A stretch of DNA of 31,153 nt, taken from the NCBI GenBank assembly GCA_046593925.1, contig JBKJQN010000004.1:1-31153 (forward strand), given 5' to 3'. Positions 17,375 through 24,709 of the stretch are shown one piece after another. Position 1 is the stretch's first letter, and every line of letters begins with the position of its first letter. The DNA is from JAYVYM01 sp046593925 (GTDB lineage: Bacteria; Actinomycetota; Actinomycetes; Mycobacteriales; SCTD01). A program made the translations under genes and the position numbers. The notes below the pieces were generated by a model, which was given only the letters and a program-made list of their open reading frames with translations, was not told where the DNA came from and searched no databases.

Positions 17375-18187
17375 GTGGCAGCGCAGTTCTGTGCCGCCGC
17401 GGCCTGCCTGGTGCTGCTCACGAGCGCCTGCGCCACACAGGCCACCACGTCGGCGCCGGCCCGCACGGTGGACGACGCGCTGGTTCAGCAGCAGGCACCG
17501 GGGGCCGCCGCTCTCGGCGGTTTTGCCGCCCTGCAGGCGGCAGGTCAGGTCCCCAGTGCCGGCGTCATCGTTCCGGAGTGTGTGCCGAGGAGTGGTGCGC
17601 CGTACCAGATAGGGGCGGTCGGCTCGTTCTCCGGCGGCTCGGTGAAGGTGATCGACGGCGTCTCGGTGTCCGGGATCTCCGGGCGCTTCTGTGCCGTGGC
17701 GACGCTGGTGGCTGCCCCGCCCACACATCCCACCGCCAAGGTCTGCGCCCAGCTGGTCGCCCCCAAGAGCGGACTGCAGTTCGACCCCGTGCAGACAGAT
17801 ATCAACCTGATCCCCACCGTGACCAGTGTGATCGCCCAGGTGCAGGTGGTTCCCGAGACGTTCACGGCGTACGTCTGCGACGACGGCGTGCCGGGCGTCC
17901 TCGCGCTGTCCACGACGATCCAGGCCTCGGCGGCCCCGCAGGTCTTCGGGACCAGGTGCGAGGTCGGCCCGCTGCAGGCGGCCGTGACCGGGACCTTCAC
18001 GGGTCCGCTGACCAACGCCACCGCCACGCTCACCAGCGGCGCCTTCCCGGTCCAGGCCGTGCAGGCCGGGCCGCTGTGCCCCGAGGGTCTGGCGCGCAAC
18101 ACCAACGCGATCCTGGGTCTGCCGCTGAGCAAGAGCGTCGCCGGCCTGAGCATCACCACCACGGCAGCCCTGTACCGGGCCAAGTGA
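17375..18187 (+). CDS. Putative lipoprotein of the mce operon, unknown function
   Basis: This 270-aa protein starts at GTG 17375, one base after the upstream stop and without its own ribosome site, so it is probably coupled. The short N-terminus AAACLVLLTSAC is a signal peptide with an acceptable lipobox (TSAC, cysteine 19). The lipobox is not the classic LAGC type. The mature part is Val/Thr/Gly-rich with several cysteines and no known motif. A segment with Cys, GLQFD and PETFT parallels the preceding gene product. It is the last gene of the coupled mce chain; a 332-bp gap follows. Confidence 0.75.
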   Translation: MAAQFCAAAACLVLLTSACATQATTSAPARTVDDALVQQQAPGAAALGGFAALQAAGQVPSAGVIVPECVPRSGAPYQIGAVGSFSGGSVKVIDGVSVSGISGRFCAVATLVAAPPTHPTAKVCAQLVAPKSGLQFDPVQTDINLIPTVTSVIAQVQVVPETFTAYVCDDGVPGVLALSTTIQASAAPQVFGTRCEVGPLQAAVTGTFTGPLTNATATLTSGAFPVQAVQAGPLCPEGLARNTNAILGLPLSKSVAGLSITTTAALYRAK

Positions 18188-18519
18188 CCCCCTGCCAGAG
18201 CCGCGCGGCCGTCGGTCCTTCGCTTCGAGGGTGCGCCGTAAAACTATGTGTGCCCGGTTCATCACGCAAAGTTATACCCGCTCGGAGACTTGACTGTGAG
18301 CCGTGTCATGTTGCTCAATGGACGTACACCACCCCTTATTCGTGGGAAACCGCGGTTCCCCCGGGATGGCGCACGAGGACTGGTCGTCCGGTGAACCGGA
18401 CCGGCTTCGTCCGGGCAAGGTGCGAAGGCCCACCGGGTCCGCAGCGTCCAGCCCTGTCCGCACGGCTGCCCGAGAACTCCACGCATGTCACTACCTCCAA
18501 CGAAGGAGCCACCCAGAGT
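18188..18519 (+). other. 332-bp intergenic leader with competing hairpins
   Basis: No gene is visible. The stretch is less GC-rich at 18238-18320. TTGACT at 18290-18295 resembles a -35, but no TAnnnT lies at the right distance, so no promoter is called. A near-palindrome is centred on AACCGCGGTT (about 18350-18370). GTCCGG (18386-18391), CCGGAC (18396-18401) and GTCCGG (18409-18414) can form two mutually exclusive 6-bp hairpins. AAGGAG (18503-18508) is the ribosome site of the next gene, 11 nt before its ATG. Confidence 0.5.
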
Positions 18520-19146
18520 ATGAACACCACCAAGAAGAGCCTGGCCACCGCCACTGTCGCGGCGACCGCGCTCGCCGGCTTCAGCTTCGCCCTCGCCCCG
18601 GCGGCGAACGCGCAGGCCCTGGCCACCAAGACCTTCTCCAAGGCCTTCACGCAGAAGTGCCAGACGGTCGGCCCGTTCGGTGCGAACAGCCTCGGGGCGA
18701 CCGTCTCCGGTGTCGTGCCGACGGCCGTGAAGAAGGGTGCTGCGTTCAACCTGACCAACGCGAAGGTCAAGACGACGATCCCGGCGACCCTGAACTCGGC
18801 AGCCTTCGCGGCCGGTGGCCGCAGCCAGATCGTCACGTTCACCGTGATCAACCTGGACAACACGAAGATCGCGCCGTCCGTCAAGAACATCCTCACCAAG
18901 GCGACGTCCGCCGCGCGCACGCCCATCGTGGCCGGCCAGGCGTCGTCGTTCACCGTTCCGGTGGTCGGCGGTCTGACGGTGCCGCTCAAGGCCGGCACCA
19001 CGACCGGCCTCGGGTCGATCAAGTCCGGGCAGGTCACGGCGACCTTCCAGCTCTTCGACGCCAACGGCAACGCGCTCGGTGGCCCGCAGCCGGTGTCCTG
19101 CGGCGCGCAGAACATCCTGCTCACCACGATCAACATCACGGCCTAG
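18520..19146 (+). CDS. Secreted protein with signal peptide, unknown function
   Basis: This 208-aa protein has a textbook signal peptide: KKS, a hydrophobic core (ATATVAATALAGFSFALAPA) and cleavage after ANAQA near residue 33. The mature region is beta-rich and Thr/Val-rich, with one cysteine near each end (QKCQTV and VSCGAQ) that may form a disulfide. Its layout (Cys, then a VSGVVPTAVKKGAAF segment) recalls secreted beta-sandwich domains of actinobacteria such as DUF6801, but I cannot confirm this. It has its own leader and ribosome site (AAGGAG), and a strong hairpin follows. It is therefore probably a separate, possibly abundant transcript inside the mce locus. Confidence 0.85.
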   Translation: MNTTKKSLATATVAATALAGFSFALAPAANAQALATKTFSKAFTQKCQTVGPFGANSLGATVSGVVPTAVKKGAAFNLTNAKVKTTIPATLNSAAFAAGGRSQIVTFTVINLDNTKIAPSVKNILTKATSAARTPIVAGQASSFTVPVVGGLTVPLKAGTTTGLGSIKSGQVTATFQLFDANGNALGGPQPVSCGAQNILLTTINITA

Positions 19147-19208
19147 CGGTCAGGTGACCGGTCGGGCACTGCGCCCGATCCGCGCCGCCCCGCAGACACG
19201 ATCGCCAC

Positions 19209-19243
19209 GGGCGGGCGTGGAAGAATCCCTTCCACTCCCGCCC
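19209..19243 (+). terminator. Hairpin after the secreted-protein gene
   Basis: A 15-bp stem with one mismatch (19209-19223 against 19229-19243) encloses the loop AATCC. It begins 62 nt after the stop codon. The sequence after it (GGTTCGTTCG) is only mildly T-rich. A second, weaker 8-bp hairpin lies at 19160-19180. It is likely a transcription terminator that separates the secreted-protein gene from mceG. Confidence 0.65.
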
Positions 19244-19295
19244 GGTTCGTTCGCCAAGCCGGTTCGCCCCACCACCCGGATCGAGGAGCCCACGC

Positions 19296-20285
19296 ATGTC
19301 GACGCTGATCACCCCCGGGGTCACCGCCGCCCCGACGGCGCACGAGGGTCCTGTCGTGTCGATCCAGAACGTCACCATGCGGTTCGGCATGCACACCGTG
19401 CTCAAGGACATCAGCTTCGATGTGCCACGCGGCCAGATCTCCGCCGTACTCGGGCCGTCCGGCACGGGCAAGTCGGTCCTGCTGAAGGTCATCATCGGCC
19501 TGCTCCGGCCTCAGTCAGGGCAGGTGTACGTCGACGGCGAGCCGATGGTGGGGGTCCGCGAGAAGGAGGTCCTGCGCATCCGCCGCAAGTTCGGCGTCCT
19601 GTTCCAGGACGGCGCGCTGTTCGGCTCGATGAATCTGTTCGACAACATCGCCTTTCCGCTGGTCGAGCACACGAAGAAGACCGACAAGGAGATCCGCGAC
19701 CTGGTCATGGAACGCTCCGAGCTCGTCGGTCTCGTCTCGCACCTGAAGAAGCTCCCCGGCGAGGTGTCCGGTGGGATGCGGAAGCGGGCCGGGCTCGCCC
19801 GTGCGTTGATGCTGGACCCCGAGATCGTGTTCTTCGACGAGCCGGACTCCGGCCTGGACCCGGTGCGCGTGGCGCACCTGGATCGGCTCGTCAAGGTCGT
19901 GCAGGCCGAAACCAAGTCGACCTTCTTCATCATCTCGCACAACATCGAGTCCATCAAGCGCACGGCGGACAACATGGGTTTGCTGTTCCGCTCCGGGCTG
20001 GTGGCCTTCGGCCCCGCGCAGGAGATGCTGCACAGCACCAACCCGATCATCAGCCAGTTCCTGCAGGGCATCCCGGAGGGCCCCATCGGGATGGACGAGA
20101 TGGCCGACCAGAACGACCAGGCTGCGCCCAGCACCGGACACCCGGCGGCACCGCATGTCGACGCCCCTCGCGAGCCGAGCCCCCAGCCGTCGCCGGACGA
20201 GCTCCGCGCGCCCGGCCCGGCGCTGTTCGACGACCTCGCACCCCACCAGCTAGGCGACGGTCGGCGCACCCACGAGCCGTCCTGA
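19296..20285 (+). CDS. mceG: ABC ATPase of the Mce importer (MceG/Mkl/MlaF-like)
   Basis: This 329-aa ATPase would energise the YrbE permeases. Walker A GPSGTGKS is at 53-60, signature VSGGM at 157-161, Walker B IVFFDE at 177-182 and the switch histidine is His215. The sequence around them (GVLFQDGALFGSMNLFDNIAFPL) is typical of MlaF/MceG ATPases rather than general ABC importers. A Pro/Ala-rich C-terminal tail of about 65 residues extends beyond the ABC core. The ATG is preceded by GAGGAG (19283-19288) at 7 nt. In mycobacteria the equivalent gene is unlinked to the mce operons. Here it sits with the locus, so this operon probably has its own dedicated ATPase. Confidence 0.93.
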   Translation: MSTLITPGVTAAPTAHEGPVVSIQNVTMRFGMHTVLKDISFDVPRGQISAVLGPSGTGKSVLLKVIIGLLRPQSGQVYVDGEPMVGVREKEVLRIRRKFGVLFQDGALFGSMNLFDNIAFPLVEHTKKTDKEIRDLVMERSELVGLVSHLKKLPGEVSGGMRKRAGLARALMLDPEIVFFDEPDSGLDPVRVAHLDRLVKVVQAETKSTFFIISHNIESIKRTADNMGLLFRSGLVAFGPAQEMLHSTNPIISQFLQGIPEGPIGMDEMADQNDQAAPSTGHPAAPHVDAPREPSPQPSPDELRAPGPALFDDLAPHQLGDGRRTHEPS

Positions 20286-20368
20286 CGTGCAGCGACCGTG
20301 GACCGACCGCGAGCGAACCAAGATCGCCGGGGGGCTCGGTCGACCGGCCGGCCTGGGGGCGAGCGCGA

Positions 20369-21121
20369 ATGTCAGAGTTTGACGGCCCACACATCACGCC
20401 GCAGCGCTCGAGGCCGGCCCGGGTCTGGCGTGGTGTCCCCCGGGACGAGCGTGTGCAGGAGCGAAGGGCCAGGCTGCTCGAAGCCGGGCTCGAGGTCTTC
20501 GGGACTGTGGGCGCCCGGCACGCCACGGTCAGTGCCGTCTGCCAGGCCGCTGGGCTGACCCAGCGCTACTTCTACGAGTCCTTCCCCACGCTGCGGAACC
20601 TGCTCGCCGAGGTCTTCCAGCAGGTCACTGGCCATCAGCATGAGCAGATGGCGGCCGCCGCCCTCGTCGCCCGCGAGCGGGGCGGCGACCTGCACGATGC
20701 CGCACGGGAGGCGCTGGTCGTCTACTTCCGTGGGCTCCAGGACGACCCGCGGGTCGCGCGGGTGCAGCTGCTGGAGATCCTTGGCGGTGACGGCCACACC
20801 GACCGGTCCTACCAGCAGGCCATCCGGCATGCGGCCGATCTGGTACTCGTCGTCTCGGATCTGCGCGCCGTATCCAGGCCAGCGGTCCCGCGACTGCTCG
20901 CACTGGGGTTGATCGGCGCCGTCATCGAGATTGCGACGATGTGGCTGCTGGCCGACTTCGCCGACCCCATCGACGCCGTCGTCGGCAGCACCCTGGTCAT
21001 CTTCGATGCCGTCATCATCGCCGAGTTCGGCCCGCGCACCGCATCAGCGGCGTCCAGTGCCTCGACGACAGGCGCTACGAGCGAGCGGCGCGCGCCCACC
21101 TCCCCGGCCGCCCCCGTCTGA
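20369..21121 (+). CDS. TetR-family regulator (mce-linked)
   Basis: This 250-aa regulator has an N-terminal TetR helix-turn-helix: RRARLLEAGLEVFG, then HATVSAVCQAAGLTQRYFYESF (about residues 30-75). The ligand-binding C-terminal region is helical, and a disordered Ser/Ala/Pro tail ends the protein. The start at ATG 20369 leaves about 25 residues before the first helix; the ribosome site is weak (GGGGGCGAG). It lies 83 bp after mceG on the same strand and may be read from the same transcript. It is a candidate regulator of the mce operon. The ligand is unknown. Confidence 0.87.
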   Translation: MSEFDGPHITPQRSRPARVWRGVPRDERVQERRARLLEAGLEVFGTVGARHATVSAVCQAAGLTQRYFYESFPTLRNLLAEVFQQVTGHQHEQMAAAALVARERGGDLHDAAREALVVYFRGLQDDPRVARVQLLEILGGDGHTDRSYQQAIRHAADLVLVVSDLRAVSRPAVPRLLALGLIGAVIEIATMWLLADFADPIDAVVGSTLVIFDAVIIAEFGPRTASAASSASTTGATSERRAPTSPAAPV

Positions 21122-21290
21122 GCAGCCGGACATCCGATGTCGCCCACCCTGCACCGCGCCGCGGGCCAGCTGCCGGTGGTGAGCACCCCGCAGGCTCGAC
21201 CGGTGCAGCCGGGCAGTCGTCCATCACCTACGACGCCACCCTTGCCTTCGGTCAGGCAGGTTGACGACGGCCCGGGTCCGCGCACGGCGG

Positions 21291-21842
21291 TCAGCGGCTC
21301 AGTAGCGCCGCGAGCGCCATCCGCCGTAGCAGCGGCCGTAGCCGTGCGGGGTCGACGTTCGCGCCGACCAGCGCGGTGGAATTGAGCAAAGCGAGCGTCG
21401 AGGTGACCACGAGCTGGGTTTCCTCGGCGGTCAGGTCTTCCCGCAGGGGAGCCAGCACTTCACGCCAGACCAGCTCGTACGCCCGTTGGCGCCGCCGCAG
21501 CGAGCGCCGGACGTCGTCGGACAGCGCGCGCTGCTCGCGGGCCCAGACCCCGATCAGCGCGCGCTCGTCGACGGCGAAGCCGACGTGCAGGTCGACCAGC
21601 TCCGCGAGCGACCCGCCGGCACCCGACAGTTGCTGGGCGCCGTCGAGCATCCGGGTCATCGCGCGGTCGCAGAGGTGCTCAAGGAGCGCCTGCTTGCTGG
21701 CGAAGTGCCGATAGACCCCGGGGCCGGTGATACCGGCGGCCGCGCCGATGTCGTCGATGCCGACGGCGTGGTAACCGCGTCCGGCAAACAGCTGCGCCGC
21801 TGCCTCGAGGAGCAGCTCGCGCCGGGGCGCCGTGGACGTCAC
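21291..21842 (-). CDS. TetR-family repressor, probable regulator of the acyl-CoA dehydrogenase/carboxylase genes
   Basis: This 183-aa protein has the TetR DNA-binding domain at the very N-terminus (RRELLLEAAAQLFAGRG, then GIDDIGAAAGITGPGVYRHF, about residues 8-46) and a helical effector domain. The GTG 21842 start has no Shine-Dalgarno. TAACAT lies 7 nt upstream, fitting a leaderless transcript. It is divergent from the TIGR03084-family gene across 25 bp. That gap is filled by a motif repeated at the carboxylase/dehydrogenase promoter (5795-5813). By TetR convention it should repress itself and its neighbour and release DNA on binding an acyl-CoA or similar ligand. It converges on the mce-linked TetR gene, with 169 bp between, where I see no gene or strong terminator. 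Confidence 0.9.
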   Translation of the reverse strand: MTSTAPRRELLLEAAAQLFAGRGYHAVGIDDIGAAAGITGPGVYRHFASKQALLEHLCDRAMTRMLDGAQQLSGAGGSLAELVDLHVGFAVDERALIGVWAREQRALSDDVRRSLRRRQRAYELVWREVLAPLREDLTAEETQLVVTSTLALLNSTALVGANVDPARLRPLLRRMALAALLSR

Positions 21843-21848
21843 CGCGCC

Positions 21849-21867
21849 GATGTTAGCGTCCGTTCAC
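21849..21867 (-). promoter_or_regulatory. Shared operator/promoter motif, copy 2
   Basis: Read on the minus strand this is GTGAACGGACGCTAACATC, 17 of 19 identical to 5795-5813. Its TAACAT (21855-21850) is a -10-like element 7 nt before GTG 21842. The plus-strand gene starts at 21868, directly against the motif, so a bound repressor would cover both starts. The dyad GTTAGCG-TC-CGTTCAC matches at five of seven arm positions. Confidence 0.6.
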
Positions 21868-22644
21868 ATGAGCGACAGGCCCGATCTGCCCGCCCTGCTC
21901 GACGACCTGCGGGCCGAGCACGCCGATCTCGTCGGCCTGGTCGAGGACGGCGACCTCGACGCGGCGACCCCGGCCACCCCCTGGGACGTGCGGGACACCG
22001 TCGCCCACCTGGCAGGCACCGACGTCGAGGCCACCAAGGCAGTCACCGACCCGGCGCTGTTCCTCGCCGAGCTGCCGGCGATCGCCGAGGACGTTGAAGG
22101 CTTCCTGCGCGGCCAGCTGGCCAGTCGGCGCTCGCTGACGCGGGACGGCCTGCTGGCGGGGTGGCGGACCGGCTTTGTGGCCCTGCTCGAGGCGGTCGCC
22201 GCCGTGCCGGCCGGGACGAAGGTGGCCTGGTACGGCCCGTCGATGAGCCCCGCCTCCTTTGCGACGGCACGGTTGATGGAGTACTGGGCGCACGGCCAGG
22301 ACATCGCCGACGCGTGCGGCGTGACGCGGGTGCCCACCAGCCGGCTGCGGCACATCTGCCATCTCGGCGTACGCACCCGGCTCTTCTCGTACGCCAACCG
22401 CGGGCTGCCGGCCCCAGGCGGCGACGTCCGCGTGACGCTGGAGGCGCCGGACGGCTCGAGCTGGTCCTGGGGCGAGGGCGATGACGCAGTGACCGGCAGC
22501 GCTGAGCACTTCTGCCTGCTCGTCACGCAGCGGCGGCATCGCAGCGAGCTCGACCTGTCGGCCAGCGGCCCGCTCACCGACGGCTGGCTGGACGTCGCGC
22601 AGGCCTTTGCCGGACCGCCCGGGCCGGGCCGGCAGCCGGCGTGA
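21868..22644 (+). CDS. TIGR03084-type DinB/maleylpyruvate-isomerase-like metal-binding protein
   Basis: This 258-aa protein has the N-terminal pattern of the MDMPI/DinB fold: PALLDDLRAEHADLVGLV, then TPWDVRDTVAHLAGTD, with a probable metal-binding histidine in VAHLAG. A later MEYWAHGQDIADACG block supplies further histidine ligands. Members of this TIGR03084-type group are common in actinobacteria, often near acyl-CoA dehydrogenases; their reaction is not established. ATG 21868 directly abuts the shared operator and lacks a ribosome site. Its stop overlaps the next gene as GTGA, so the pair is co-translated. Confidence 0.83.
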   Translation: MSDRPDLPALLDDLRAEHADLVGLVEDGDLDAATPATPWDVRDTVAHLAGTDVEATKAVTDPALFLAELPAIAEDVEGFLRGQLASRRSLTRDGLLAGWRTGFVALLEAVAAVPAGTKVAWYGPSMSPASFATARLMEYWAHGQDIADACGVTRVPTSRLRHICHLGVRTRLFSYANRGLPAPGGDVRVTLEAPDGSSWSWGEGDDAVTGSAEHFCLLVTQRRHRSELDLSASGPLTDGWLDVAQAFAGPPGPGRQPA

Positions 22645-23783
22645 GCAGCCGTTGGGACACCCCCGAACGCACCGCTCTGCGGGCCCTGGCGCGAGACGTC
22701 GTGGCAACGGAGATCGCGCCGCATGTGGGGCAGTGGGAGCGCGACGGAATGATTCCGCGGGCGCTGCACCGCACGTTCGCGGACGCCGGGCTGCTCGGCG
22801 TTGCTTTCCCCGAGCGGGTCGGTGGCAGCGGCGGCGACGGCATCGACGCCGCCATCCTGACCGAGGAGATCCTGCTCGGCGGCGGCTCGGGGGGCGTCGT
22901 CGCGGCCTTGTTCACGCACGGCATCGCCCTGCCCCACCTGGTTGCCCACGGCGGTCCAGCGCTCGTCGACCGCTACGTGCGCCCGACGCTGGCGGGGGAG
23001 CTGATCGGCGCCCTCGCCGTGACCGAGCCCGGCGGCGGGTCGGACGTCGCCGGGCTGCGTACCCGCGCCGTCCTCGACGGCGGGCACTACGTCGTCAACG
23101 GCAGCAAGACGTACATCACCAGCGGGGTACACGCCGACTTCCTGACCACGGCAGTACGCACCGGCGACGAGGGCTACGGCGGTATCTCGCTGCTGGTCAT
23201 CGACAAGGGGACGCCGGGCCTCACGGTGACCGGGCCGCTGGAGAAGATGGGCTGGCGCTGCTCCGACACCGCCGAGCTGGCCTTCGACGACGTACGCGTG
23301 CCGCTGGGCAACCTCGTCGGTGCGCCGGGCAGCGGCTTCCGGCAGATCATGGAGCAGTTCCAGACCGAACGGCTGGCGCTGGCGGTGCAGGCGTACGCCA
23401 CCGCGCAGCGCTGCGTCGACCTGACCCTGCAGTGGGTCAAGGACCGGGAGACGTTCGGCCGGCCGCTCGCCGGCCGGCAGGTCGTCCGGCACAAGCTCGC
23501 CCAGATGGCGCGCGCCGCCTGGACCGCCAAGGTGGCGACGAGGGCGGCGTACGAGGTCTGGCTGGCCGGCGGTGACGCCGTCCTCGAGGTGTCGATGGCC
23601 AAGAACGCCGCGTGCGCCGCCTGCGACCTGGTCGTCGACCAGGCGGTGCAGCTGTTCGGAGGGCTGGGCTACATGAGCGGCACCGAGGTCGAACGGCACT
23701 ACCGCGACGCGCGGGTCCTCAGGATCGGTGGCGGCACCGACGAGGTGATGGACGAGGTCATCGCCACACGGCTCGGCCTGTAG
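22641..23783 (+). CDS. Acyl-CoA dehydrogenase, LCAD/isovaleryl-type (second copy)
   Basis: This 380-aa enzyme has the same length as the one at 5819 but is clearly a different sequence. TEPGGGSD (128-135) and GSKTYITSG are family signatures. The C-terminal catalytic position is again glycine (RIGGGTDEVMDEV). Glu243 in FQTERLAL takes the base role, as in LCAD and isovaleryl-CoA dehydrogenase. The GTG start overlaps the upstream stop (GTGA). Sharing a promoter motif with the carboxylase locus suggests that the two dehydrogenases act on related branched or long acyl-CoAs. Confidence 0.92.
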   Translation: MSSRWDTPERTALRALARDVVATEIAPHVGQWERDGMIPRALHRTFADAGLLGVAFPERVGGSGGDGIDAAILTEEILLGGGSGGVVAALFTHGIALPHLVAHGGPALVDRYVRPTLAGELIGALAVTEPGGGSDVAGLRTRAVLDGGHYVVNGSKTYITSGVHADFLTTAVRTGDEGYGGISLLVIDKGTPGLTVTGPLEKMGWRCSDTAELAFDDVRVPLGNLVGAPGSGFRQIMEQFQTERLALAVQAYATAQRCVDLTLQWVKDRETFGRPLAGRQVVRHKLAQMARAAWTAKVATRAAYEVWLAGGDAVLEVSMAKNAACAACDLVVDQAVQLFGGLGYMSGTEVERHYRDARVLRIGGGTDEVMDEVIATRLGL

Positions 23784-23784
23784 G

Positions 23785-23814
23785 CGGCGCCGGACGGAGC
23801 TGCCACCGGCGCCG
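23785..23814. terminator. Hairpin between convergent genes
   Basis: A perfect 9-bp stem CGGCGCCGG/CCGGCGCCG with a 12-nt loop lies just after the dehydrogenase stop (23781-23783) and just after the end of the minus-strand small gene. There is no T-run, so termination in either direction is inferred from position and stem strength. Confidence 0.55.
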
Positions 23815-23822
23815 AGCCGGGC

Positions 23823-24011
23823 TCAGGACGCGTCGTGGGCGTCCTGCTGGGCGGCCTCGACGCCCGAGGTCGCGCCCTCGGCCTCCCGGTCGAAGGCGTC
23901 CTCGACCTTGAGGTCGCTGGAGGTCTGCTCGGCGACCTCGGCAGCGAACTCCTGGTCGTCGACCCCCGCCTGGGTGGTCGTGCCGATCTCGGTGGCGGGC
24001 TGCTGGCTCAC
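23823..24011 (-). CDS. Small acidic protein, unknown function
   Basis: This 62-aa protein is rich in Ala, Glu, Asp and Gln with no cysteine or membrane segment. It is strongly acidic and probably disordered or helical. The GTG at 24011 is preceded by GAGGAGG (AGGAGG at 24015-24020). The spacing from the last G is short (3 nt) but from the first GAGG is about 6. A 10-bp GC hairpin (24022-24051) abuts the ribosome site in the leader. Convergent with the dehydrogenase gene and divergent from the TerB-like gene. I do not recognise a family. Confidence 0.65.
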   Translation of the reverse strand: MSQQPATEIGTTTQAGVDDQEFAAEVAEQTSSDLKVEDAFDREAEGATSGVEAAQQDAHDAS

Positions 24012-24021
24012 GATCCTCCTC

Positions 24022-24051
24022 GTGGGGGCGCGCTGGTGGCTGCGCCCCCAC
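24022..24051 (-). promoter_or_regulatory. Leader hairpin touching the ribosome site of the small acidic gene
   Basis: GTGGGGGCGC (24022-24031) pairs perfectly with GCGCCCCCAC (24042-24051) around a 10-nt loop. On the minus-strand transcript the stem ends one base before AGGAGG (24020-24015). It could influence ribosome access or mRNA stability. This is a structural observation only. Confidence 0.45.
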
Positions 24052-24189
24052 CCCCACCCAACCCCGGGTCCGGTCGACCGCCCGGGTGAGTGGACTGAGC
24101 CACAGCGCCCCGCACGCTCCGGTGGCAGGCTGGCCACGTGCGGGCCGCCCGACCGGGGCGCCCGGCACCGAGGTGAGGACGCCGTAGCG

Positions 24190-24645
24190 ATGGCCTTCTG
24201 GGACCAGCTCAAGAGCAAGACCGCCGAGATGAGCGGCCAGCTCAAGACCAAGACCGGCCAGTTCAAGAGCAAGGAGTTCGCGAACGCCAGCATGGCGATG
24301 TGCGCGCTCATCGCCGCCGCCGACGGCAAGATTGAGGCCTCGGAGCGGCAGAAGACCGCAGCGCTGATCACCAGCAACGACGTGCTGGCGATCTTCCCGC
24401 CCGACGAGCTGCGCCAGAAGTTCGACTTCTACTGCGACAAGCTCCAGAAGGACTTCTCCTTCGGCAAGGTCGAGGCCGTCGCGACGATCGCCAAGCTCAA
24501 GGCAAAGCCTGACCAGGGCCGGGCCGTGATTCAGATCGGCATCATCATCGGTGGCGCTGACGGCGATTTCGACGCGGACGAGCGGCAGGCGGTCAAGGAC
24601 GCCTGCTTCGCGGTGGGGATCGCCCCGGCCGAGTTCGACCTGTAG
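24190..24645 (+). CDS. TerB-family protein
   Basis: This 151-aa soluble protein has a Lys/Gln-rich N-terminal helix (FWDQLKSKTAEMSGQLKTK). The TerB domain follows: MCALIAAADGKIEASERQK (about 37-55) and a second acidic block GGADGDFDADERQAVKDACF (about 117-137). The paired acidic DGxI/DGDFD loops are the presumed metal-binding features of TerB. Family members are linked to tellurite resistance and membrane stress; the role here is unknown. ATG 24190 is preceded by GAGGTGAGGA at a rather long spacing. It is followed by a strong terminator. Confidence 0.88.
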   Translation: MAFWDQLKSKTAEMSGQLKTKTGQFKSKEFANASMAMCALIAAADGKIEASERQKTAALITSNDVLAIFPPDELRQKFDFYCDKLQKDFSFGKVEAVATIAKLKAKPDQGRAVIQIGIIIGGADGDFDADERQAVKDACFAVGIAPAEFDL

Positions 24646-24655
24646 CCCGGAACGC

Positions 24656-24689
24656 CGACGACCCGGCCGCAACCACGGCCGGGTCGTCG
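24656..24689. terminator. Bidirectional hairpin terminator
   Basis: A perfect 14-bp stem (24656-24669 with 24676-24689, CGACGACCCGGCCG and its complement) with loop CAACCA lies between the convergent TerB-like and LprG-like genes. It starts 10 nt after the TerB stop and ends 20 bp before the lipoprotein gene's end. It can serve both strands. Confidence 0.8.
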
Positions 24690-24709
24690 CACGGTTTCGA
24701 GCCGTCCGG

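Noticed and set aside
18272..18278. TTATACC as a -10 element
   Set aside because: It lacks the final T of TAnnnT, and no -35-like hexamer sits 16-18 bp upstream (only 2 of 6 match).
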